Below are positions 42,631 through 48,065 of a stretch of 48,065 bases of DNA, one piece after another. The stretch lies in NCBI RefSeq assembly GCF_011682145.1, contig NZ_WHJH01000054.1:1-48065 (forward strand), read 5' to 3'. The notes beneath the pieces were generated by a model. That model was not told the origin of the DNA, searched no databases, and saw only the letters and a program-made list of their open reading frames with translations. The stretch's first letter is position 1. Every line of letters begins with the position of its first letter. This DNA comes from Massilia mucilaginosa (GTDB lineage Bacteria; Pseudomonadota; Gammaproteobacteria; Burkholderiales; Burkholderiaceae_D). Position numbers and translations under genes: made by a program.

Positions 42631-43665
42631 TTATTCCTGCAGCAGCACTTCGGTGCCGTAGCCGACCGAGCCGGTCAGGGTGGCCACGTCCCAGTTGGTC
42701 AGGCGGATGCAGCCGTGCGACTGGGTTTTGCCGATCGAGGCCGGTAGCGGCGTACCGTGGATGCCGTAATGGTCTTTCGACAGATCGACCCAGGCCACGC
42801 CCACCGGATTGTTGGGGCCGGCCGGCAGCTTGGCTTTCTTGTCGCCGGGGCTGGCATCCCAGAACAGTTTCGGGTTGTAGTGATACACCGGGTTGCGCGC
42901 GATGCCGTTGACTTTCCAGCTGCCGATTGGCAGCGGATCGTGCGAACTGCCGGTGGACGACGGGAACTGGGCCAGGATGGTGCCGGCGGCGTCGAGCAGG
43001 GTCAGCGAGCGGTCGGAGCGGTCCACCACGATTTTCGCGGCCTTGGGCAGCGGCTCGGTGTCGAGCACGTTCGGCACCAGGATCGCTTCGCCGGCGCGGC
43101 TCAGGTCCTTGCCGGGGTTCAGGCGCGCCAGCAGGGCCGGGCTGACGTGGAACTTTTCGCCCAGGGCTTCGGCCACGCTGCTGTAACCGAGCGCGCTCAG
43201 TTTGGCTTTCTCGGCCATGCTCGCGGGGATTGCGTCGAACGGACCAGCCACATCGGTGTCGAGCAGGGTGTACGTGACCAGGGCGTCGGCGGTATCGGCG
43301 TTCAGGGCGGCCCAGGTCGCTTCATCGAGCGTGCCGGACGGTTCCAGGCCGGATCTTTTCTGGAAACCAGCCAGCGCCAGGCGCATGTTCGATCCCGCTG
43401 CGGCATCGATCTCGCCGGCCGAGAAGTGCGCGCGGTCGAGCAGGACCTGGGCGCGCAGCAGGGTGGCGGCCGACGGCTTGGCTGCTTTGGCGGCCTTGGT
43501 CGCCTTGCCGGGCTTGGCGCCGGTCGCGGGCGGCTCGGGCGTCTTGCCCGCATTATTGACCGCCTCGGCTGTCAGGGCGGTCGGCGCGCTGGCGGCCATG
43601 GCGGCAGGAACGGTGGCCGCGCCGGCGAACAGGGCGGCGATCAGGCAAAGCGAAGTTGGTTTCAA
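42631..43665 (-). CDS. L,D-transpeptidase (YkuD) with peptidoglycan-binding domain
   Basis: The chosen start is TTG at 43665, six bases after AAGGGG; it gives a good signal peptide (KPTSLCLIAALFAGAATVPA). The 344-residue product has a peptidoglycan-binding-like region (SAGEIDAAAGSNMRLALAGF), a LysM-like segment (YSSVAEALGEKFHVSPALLA) and the YkuD catalytic domain with HYGIHGTPLPASIG and SHGCIRLTNWD (the Cys is the nucleophile). It forms 3-3 cross-links or attaches lipoprotein to peptidoglycan. An ATG at 43773 would overlap the divergent ferredoxin gene and hide the signal peptide. Confidence 0.9.
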   Translation of the reverse strand: MKPTSLCLIAALFAGAATVPAAMAASAPTALTAEAVNNAGKTPEPPATGAKPGKATKAAKAAKPSAATLLRAQVLLDRAHFSAGEIDAAAGSNMRLALAGFQKRSGLEPSGTLDEATWAALNADTADALVTYTLLDTDVAGPFDAIPASMAEKAKLSALGYSSVAEALGEKFHVSPALLARLNPGKDLSRAGEAILVPNVLDTEPLPKAAKIVVDRSDRSLTLLDAAGTILAQFPSSTGSSHDPLPIGSWKVNGIARNPVYHYNPKLFWDASPGDKKAKLPAGPNNPVGVAWVDLSKDHYGIHGTPLPASIGKTQSHGCIRLTNWDVATLTGSVGYGTEVLLQE

Positions 43666-43771
43666 TTCAAGCCCCTTGGTAATCGGATAGCGAAGAATAG
43701 TTCCGGTCGGATATAACGTCTGTGCGGCAGCGTACTCATGGCGAGAAGCTGGCGGCGGGTAAAATGCGCGC

Positions 43772-44068
43772 ATGGACAGTTATCTGATTACCGTGCGGCC
43801 GGGCGGCTGGCGCTTCGAGGCGGAAGCGGGACAAACCTTGCTGGCGGCGGCCGAGGCGGCCGGCGTGAATCTGCCAAGTTCCTGCCGCAATGGGACTTGC
43901 CGCACCTGCCTGTGCCGGCTGGTGCAAGGGGAGGTGGGCTACCTGATCGCGTGGCCGGGGCTGAGCCTGGATGAAAAGCGCGCCGGCGACACGCTGCCGT
44001 GCGTGGCGCTGGCGCGCTCGGATGTGGTGCTGCTGGCGCCGTCAGCGCGGCGGGTGGACGCCATTTGA
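43772..44068 (+). CDS. Plant-type 2Fe-2S ferredoxin
   Basis: The product has 98 residues with the cluster ligands Cys38, Cys43 and Cys46 (SSCRNGTCRTC) and Cys77 (LPCVA), the C-x4-C-x2-C...C spacing of [2Fe-2S] ferredoxins. It carries electrons to an oxygenase or reductase that is not in this window. Its start lies close to the start region of the divergent L,D-transpeptidase gene. There is no strong ribosome site. Confidence 0.9.
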   Translation: MDSYLITVRPGGWRFEAEAGQTLLAAAEAAGVNLPSSCRNGTCRTCLCRLVQGEVGYLIAWPGLSLDEKRAGDTLPCVALARSDVVLLAPSARRVDAI

Positions 44069-44139
44069 GCATTGCATGCTGGAATGGCAGCGCCGGCATC
44101 GCTCCAGCCTGTTCACCCCGCGCCCGCTGCGCCGGCCAT

Positions 44140-45051
44140 CTACTTGCGCATGCCGAGCGCGTTTTCGATCACCGGCAGGATCAGTTTCCACGACGGCGAA
44201 CTGGCCGCGATTTCGTCGTAGTGGCTGGCGCCCGGCAGGATCAGCACTTCGGCATGGTCGCCGGCGGCGATGGCGCGCGCCGCGTAGTCGTGGGCCACGC
44301 GCGGCGGCGATATGGTGTCGAGTTCGCCCGTGACCAGCACCGTGCGGCTGCCGTTGGGCATCAGGTCGGCGGCGTTGGTGTCGGCGTAGATGTCGGGGCG
44401 GCTGGCGCTGGGCGTGCCGGCCAGTTGCACCATGTCGCGCTCGCAGCTGGTCTTGATCAGCGCCTGTTCGCGGCGCAGGTCGGCCAGGCCGCCCAGGCTG
44501 ATCACGGTGCGCACCGGCAGCGCTCCGGGCTGGAACAGCGGGCTGCTGGCGGGAATGCGGCTGCGGCCGGCGATCCACTGCACCAGCTGTCCGCCGGCCG
44601 AATGGCCCATCGCGAGCATGCGGCTGGTGTCGAGCTGGTGCGCCGGGGCCTCGGCGGCCAGCTTGTCGAGCGCGGCGTTCATGTCGAGGTAGGTGCCGGG
44701 ATAGCCGCCGCCTTCCTCGTCGACGCGGCGGTACTCCACATTCCACACCGCGATGCCGCGCGCGGCCAAAGCACCGGCCACATTGCGCATCTGGCCGATG
44801 CCGCCGTACTCCACCGTCCAGCAGCCGCCGTGCACCAGCACCACCACCGGGAACGGGCCGGGGCCGGCCGGGCGGAACAGTTCGGCGAACTGCGACGGCG
44901 CGCTGCCGTAGGCGATTTTCGCGGTCGGCGCAGGTCCCGACAAGGCCAGGTAATCGGCCAGGGTCATCGGCGCGGCCACGGCGGCGTTCGAGGCGAGCAG
45001 GGCGGGCACCAGCAGGGCGGGGACCAGGAAAGCGGGCAGGGCGGTCTTCAT
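44140..45051 (-). CDS. Secreted alpha/beta hydrolase (esterase-like)
   Basis: The product has 303 residues with a signal peptide ending AVA (about residue 26). The oxyanion motif HGGCW (74-78), nucleophile Ser151 in MGHSAGGQ, acid in ELDTISPP and His in ASHYDEI form a complete triad. The layout matches the BD-FAE/esterase or kynurenine-formamidase-like group; the substrate cannot be told. It is probably periplasmic. Confidence 0.9.
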   Translation of the reverse strand: MKTALPAFLVPALLVPALLASNAAVAAPMTLADYLALSGPAPTAKIAYGSAPSQFAELFRPAGPGPFPVVVLVHGGCWTVEYGGIGQMRNVAGALAARGIAVWNVEYRRVDEEGGGYPGTYLDMNAALDKLAAEAPAHQLDTSRMLAMGHSAGGQLVQWIAGRSRIPASSPLFQPGALPVRTVISLGGLADLRREQALIKTSCERDMVQLAGTPSASRPDIYADTNAADLMPNGSRTVLVTGELDTISPPRVAHDYAARAIAAGDHAEVLILPGASHYDEIAASSPSWKLILPVIENALGMRK

Positions 45052-45196
45052 TGCGGGCAGGTGGAAGCGAAGGGAATTGCCACTATACCCAAGTCGCCGC
45101 TCCTGGTGGGCAATGGCGCCGGCGCGCGCACGATTGGCATGGTCCGGGCAATGTTCGGCCCTTCCATGCTAGGCTGCGAACAACAGTGAGGATGAT

Positions 45197-45463
45197 ATGC
45201 AAATTACAACGGAAGAGTACAAGGGTTTCACCATCGTGGTCACGCCGATGAAGGATTGCGGCGACCTGTGGGACTTCGAATACCGCATCACCAAGACCGG
45301 GCAGGGCGGGCAGGATACCGATCCGGCGCCGGCGATCACGCGCAGCCAGACCGCGGGCGGCCATGCCACGCCGGAAGTGGCTTGCCTGGCCGGCGTGCAG
45401 GTCGCGCGGACCGAGGTCGACAATCTGCTGGCGCTGGCGCTGGCGCAGACGCCGGCCGGCTGA
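45197..45463 (+). CDS. Small protein of unknown function
   Basis: The product has 88 residues beginning MQITTEEYKGFTIVVTPMKD, then DLWDFEYRITKTG and an Ala/Leu-rich C-terminal helix. GAGGA lies just upstream and the codon bias fits the neighbourhood, so it is probably real. I do not recognise a family. It is cytoplasmic by lack of a signal. Confidence 0.7.
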   Translation: MQITTEEYKGFTIVVTPMKDCGDLWDFEYRITKTGQGGQDTDPAPAITRSQTAGGHATPEVACLAGVQVARTEVDNLLALALAQTPAG

Positions 45464-45504
45464 TCCGGCGCAGGTCCCGCAAATTGTCGCGGCGCGGCCC
45501 GGGC

Positions 45505-46188
45505 TCAGCCCAGCAGGTCGAGCTGGGCGGCCAGGTGAGCGCCTTCGTTGCCGGCGCGGCCGACATCCCTGGCGACCGGATGCCAGTCGAAGGCATCCGG
45601 GCCGAGCGCGACCGAGCGGGCCAGTTGCTCGGCCTGCTGCGCGGACAGGTCCGGATCGAGCCACAGGGCGGCATCCTCGGCGCTGAAGACGATCGGACGG
45701 CGGTCGTGCACATCGACCATGCCGCCCTCGGCATCGGCGGTGACGATCACGAAGCCCGACTCGGCCGGCTGCTCGCGTTCCTTTCCGCAAGCGCCGATGG
45801 CCGCGATGAACAAGGGTTCGCGCGTTTTGAGGTGGATGTGCCAGGGCTGCTTCTTGCCTTTTTCGCCGGTCCATTCGTACCAGCCGTCGGCCGGGACGAT
45901 GGCGCGGCCGCTCTTGAGCAGGCGCGCCCAGTAATTGTTGCTGATTTTTTCGAGGCGCGCGTTGATCGACACCGGCAGCCTGGCGGCGGCCCAGGAGGCG
46001 CGGTAGCCCCAGAAGGCATCCTCGACGACGAGCTGGTCGTCGACCACGCGCATCAGGGGGCGCCAGGTCCCCGGCGGCGCGTTGTAGCTGGGGGCGGCCT
46101 GGGTGTCGACGCGGGGCGCGCCGCCGCGCCAGTGCATCGCACCGACATATTCAATGGCAGTATGGTTTTGATCGAGACGTCCGCACAT
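45505..46188 (-). CDS. yedK: SOS response-associated peptidase (HMCES/YedK)
   Basis: The product has 227 residues and begins MCGR. After removal of Met1, Cys2 forms a thiazolidine cross-link to abasic sites in single-stranded DNA. The other active residues are in place: Asn76 (VSINAR), Glu105 (DGWYEW) and His161 (VDVHDRRP). It protects abasic sites at replication forks. No LexA-type operator was found upstream by eye. Confidence 0.95.
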   Translation of the reverse strand: MCGRLDQNHTAIEYVGAMHWRGGAPRVDTQAAPSYNAPPGTWRPLMRVVDDQLVVEDAFWGYRASWAAARLPVSINARLEKISNNYWARLLKSGRAIVPADGWYEWTGEKGKKQPWHIHLKTREPLFIAAIGACGKEREQPAESGFVIVTADAEGGMVDVHDRRPIVFSAEDAALWLDPDLSAQQAEQLARSVALGPDAFDWHPVARDVGRAGNEGAHLAAQLDLLG

Positions 46189-46337
46189 GCGTTGTCACCT
46201 TTTACGCGTTGTCATGAGGCCGGGCGAGGCGCCCGGAAGGATCAACGATACCGTAAAAGGCCCGCAAGCTGCACGCGCGCGCCAGCCGTGCGCCGGACCG
46301 GGCACCACTTTTGATAACACCTGAGGAAAGGCAATCC

Positions 46338-46532
46338 ATGTCATACAACGACACTTCGAGCACAGCGCCGCAGCGCGCACATTCCACCCCCGACCCGGAC
46401 GGCGCGCCGCCGACCGATCCGAAGCCGAGCCCGGTACCGGACGACGTGCCGCCGCCGGTCAATGCGCCGGTTGAAGAACCGGTGATGCCGGTGCCGCCGA
46501 TCAAGGCTTGCTCAAGTCGCCGGCTGGCGTGA
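46338..46532 (+). CDS. Small proline-rich protein
   Basis: The product has 64 residues; most of it is Pro, Asp, Val and Ala (DGAPPTDPKPSPVPDDVPPP), so it is probably disordered. AAAGG lies upstream of ATG 46338. Similar short PxP-rich hypothetical proteins occur in Oxalobacteraceae. The last residues (about CSSRRLA) run into the tandem repeats at 46526 and may differ from the ancestral end. Confidence 0.55.
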   Translation: MSYNDTSSTAPQRAHSTPDPDGAPPTDPKPSPVPDDVPPPVNAPVEEPVMPVPPIKACSSRRLA

Positions 46533-46585
46533 CGGCGTTGCCGTTGGCATGATGGCGTCGCCGCCGGCGTGATGGCGTTGCCGCT
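46526..46585. repeat. Three tandem 20-bp repeats
   Basis: GGCGTGACGGCGTTGCCGTT, GGCATGATGGCGTCGCCGCC and GGCGTGATGGCGTTGCCGCT stand head to tail at 46526, 46546 and 46566. They begin at the stop codon of the small proline-rich gene and lie in a 206-bp gap before the next gene. Confidence 0.75.
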
Positions 46586-46738
46586 GTCCGGGTGAGACCG
46601 CCGCTGGCCCGCGCTGCGTCGCGTCGACGCCGGCTGGCCTGACGTGCCTGTTCGCGTACGAATCCGGCTTGAGCGTTGCGCGCCTGTTTGCATGCCGGGC
46701 CGGAACGCATTGCTGCGCGCCGGCCGCTTGATGGGCGC

Positions 46739-47044
46739 TTACTGGCCCTTGGGCGGTACCGGATCGAGCTGGTCGAGTTGTTCGCTCGGCTCGTCACGTT
46801 CGAGCGAGGCGTCGTGTTCGCGCTTGCCGCGGTTCTCGCCGCCGTCGAATTGTCCGGCGGCCGATGTGTCGGTGTCGCTGTCGTTGTCGGCATCGTTCTG
46901 GTCCGACGGCGGCAGGGCCGGGATCTGGCGGATCATCTCCTCGGTGTCGAGCTGGGACGGCGGTTTTTCGCCGCTGCCGATATCGGCCTCGTCGACGAGG
47001 GACTTGGCCTGGGCCGGATCCGGGAAGGATGAGGTGGCGTGCAT
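46739..47044 (-). CDS. Small acidic protein of unknown function
   Basis: The product has 101 residues beginning MHATSSFPDPAQAKSLVDEA. It is rich in Asp, Glu, Gln and Ser (NDADNDSDTDTSAAGQFDGG) and is probably disordered. AAGGAG six bases before ATG 47044 fixes the start and strongly supports translation. I recognise no domain. Confidence 0.65.
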   Translation of the reverse strand: MHATSSFPDPAQAKSLVDEADIGSGEKPPSQLDTEEMIRQIPALPPSDQNDADNDSDTDTSAAGQFDGGENRGKREHDASLERDEPSEQLDQLDPVPPKGQ

Positions 47045-47227
47045 GGGATTCTCCTTTGTATGGGGAGTGCCGCACTGGCGCGGCGCTCTCGCAATGATGC
47101 TAACAGTGCAAGGGATTCGCTGGCGCGCAATAGGCATGGCGCGGTGGCAGTCGGCTGATGTGTTGCTATCCATCTACATTTGTTATATTTTGTGCTCCTC
47201 ATCACACCGCGAAGGACGGCGGCTTTC

Positions 47228-47233
47228 TATAAT
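47228..47233 (+). promoter_or_regulatory. Putative -10 box for the 45-residue membrane protein gene
   Basis: TATAAT lies 37 bp before ATG 47271. The -35 region at 16-18 bp is poor, so an activator or a non-optimal promoter would be needed. Confidence 0.4.
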
Positions 47234-47270
47234 CGATCCATCAAGCGCTTTTTTGTTCCGGGAGAACGTG

Positions 47271-47408
47271 ATGGGCAATTCCTTACACAACAAGATCTAC
47301 CTTGGCCGTGGCTCGGTGCTGCGTTCGCGTGGCGTGCAAGTGGCGCTGCTGCTGTGTGCGATGGTCAGCATTGGCGCGGTCTGGTTCCTGTTCCGCACAC
47401 TAAAATAA
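47271..47408 (+). CDS. Small single-pass membrane protein
   Basis: The product has 45 residues: a basic, polar N-terminus (MGNSLHNKIYLGRGSVLRSR) and one transmembrane helix, VALLLCAMVSIGAVWFLF, then RTLK. GGAGA lies five bases before ATG 47271 and a TATAAT lies upstream, so it is likely expressed. The function is unknown. Confidence 0.6.
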   Translation: MGNSLHNKIYLGRGSVLRSRGVQVALLLCAMVSIGAVWFLFRTLK

Positions 47409-47490
47409 GTGTTGTCAGCGAATGCAGGTTGCCCCGGGCAGCCTGCGCGGTTACCATGGGGGCCGAAAATTGGCCACATGGAAATCAGCA

Positions 47491-47856
47491 ATGAAGAACG
47501 AGAAATTGACGACAGACGAATACGACGCGCTCGGACATATTCTGGGCGGGGCGAGGCATGACCGCTTCAACGCCTGCGTCGGGCGCAACGCCAAGCGTCT
47601 GGCGGGCCTGAAAATGATCCAGTACAGCAAAGACGGCAAGCTTGCGCTGACGGACAAAGGGCAGCAAGTGCTGTTCTTGCGCCGCTGCATCGCCGGCTTG
47701 CGCGCGCTGCTGGCCGATCCGGCGGCGCTGGTTGACGCCGACGTGCTGGTCTTCCTCGGCAAAAAATCCCACATCGTCGCGCTCGAAGCGGGCGGCCACA
47801 ACGTTACCGACAAAGGCCGCGAATCGCTGGCCGACATCGACGCCCAGGACAAATAA
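47491..47856 (+). CDS. Hypothetical protein, winged-helix-like
   Basis: The product has 121 residues. LTTDEYDALGHILGGARHDR, then LAGLKMIQYSKDGKLALTDK resemble a winged-helix fold (helix, then a wing with K-D-G-K-L-A-L-T), followed by helices and DKGRESL near the end. No DNA-binding role is proven and there is no signal peptide. I do not recognise a named family. Confidence 0.6.
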   Translation: MKNEKLTTDEYDALGHILGGARHDRFNACVGRNAKRLAGLKMIQYSKDGKLALTDKGQQVLFLRRCIAGLRALLADPAALVDADVLVFLGKKSHIVALEAGGHNVTDKGRESLADIDAQDK

Positions 47857-47885
47857 GCCTCCGGCTATTTCCTGCCCCGCCAACC

Positions 47886-48065
47886 GGGGTCAGAGCTCTG
47901 ACTCGAAACATTTAACATTCTTGCTTAACCGAGGTCAGACCCTAATGCCGTTAAGTTAAGCTCTTGACTGTCGCTTCTTGTAAACAAATCCCAGAAGTGT
48001 TAACTTCTGGAACTATGTTCTCAGATGCCCTTTCTCTTGCCATTGACCTCCCACGATCCCCTCCA
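47886..48065 (+). mobile_element. Left end of an IS4-type insertion sequence, cut by the window edge
   Basis: After 47886 the sequence changes to a lower-GC stretch with GGGGTCAGAGCTCTGAC (14-bp palindrome at 47889-47902), a second GGTCAGA at about 47933, and AATGCCGTTAAGTTAAG, which look like insertion-sequence ends. A transposase start follows at 48015. The exact left boundary is uncertain; it may lie at either GGTCAGA copy. Confidence 0.55.
48015..48065 (+). CDS. IS4 family transposase, N-terminal fragment (runs off the window)
   Basis: Seventeen codons remain, reading MFSDALSLAIDLPRSPP. This matches the usual opening of IS4-family transposases (M-F-x-D-A-L-x-L-A-x-x-L-P-R). The rest, including the DDE catalytic residues, lies beyond the right edge, so intactness cannot be judged. 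Confidence 0.6.
   Translation, partial: MFSDALSLAIDLPRSPP

Noticed and set aside
1..48065. tRNA, rRNA, CRISPR array or riboswitch
   Set aside because: No cloverleaf, rRNA sequence, regularly spaced repeat-spacer array or known aptamer pattern was recognised by eye on either strand.

Overview
The window looks like a stretch of chromosome from a GC-rich betaproteobacterium, most likely family Oxalobacteraceae (Massilia/Telluria/Duganella type). This rests on the high GC with strong third-position bias, a PEP-CTERM exported protein, and many secreted or lipoprotein genes of families common in that group. The genus is an inference. There are no rRNA or tRNA genes and no CRISPR array. Genes are short operons on both strands with small gaps. 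Many start codons were moved inward here, to the codon preceded by a Shine-Dalgarno sequence or by a clear signal peptide.

Layout. 1-4.6 kb: a 168-bp palindromic repeat, a DUF4394 lipoprotein, a CxxC protein, a DUF4349 lipoprotein and a small membrane protein. 4.8-8.6 kb: a cluster of small genes holding a lysozyme-like LysM protein overlapped by an LprI-type lysozyme inhibitor, then YggL, a cupin, a NADAR protein, a second LprI paralogue and a DUF6623-like protein. 8.6-13.9 kb: a large secreted protein with a DUF3142 protein, a DUF3606 protein, a LysE exporter, a frameshifted secreted-protein gene and a carboxymuconolactone decarboxylase-like protein. 14.0-16.2 kb: a less GC-rich stretch with a pentapeptide-repeat protein and a propeller-like repeat protein. 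16.3-20.4 kb: a four-gene minus-strand operon (DUF2141, carotenoid oxygenase, LytS-type kinase, LytTR regulator) with three evenly spaced repeats upstream. 20.4-24.5 kb: DUF2799 lipoprotein, type II NADH dehydrogenase, MipA/OmpV and LysR genes.

24.5-31 kb: a serine hydrolase divergent from an OmpR-type two-component system, a PDDEXK nuclease, an orphan ClpP, an ECF sigma factor and an L7/L12-like small protein. 31-37.4 kb: two TonB-dependent receptors, the second divergent from a PepSY membrane protein across a Fur-like site (iron uptake). 37.4-45 kb: exported enzymes (glycerophosphodiesterase, M4 protease, M23 peptidase, L,D-transpeptidase, alpha/beta hydrolase), a PEP-CTERM protein and a 2Fe-2S ferredoxin. 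45-48 kb: YedK/HMCES, several small uncharacterised genes and, at the right edge, the start of an IS4-type transposase.

The most interesting signals are: (i) an overlapping pair of a signal-less peptidoglycan hydrolase and a periplasmic lysozyme-inhibitor-like protein, with a second inhibitor paralogue nearby, which looks like an effector/immunity arrangement; (ii) the carotenoid oxygenase/LytS/LytTR operon, which carries three GCATTTC repeats spaced exactly 20 bp apart upstream and whose regulator has no ATG, GTG or TTG start.
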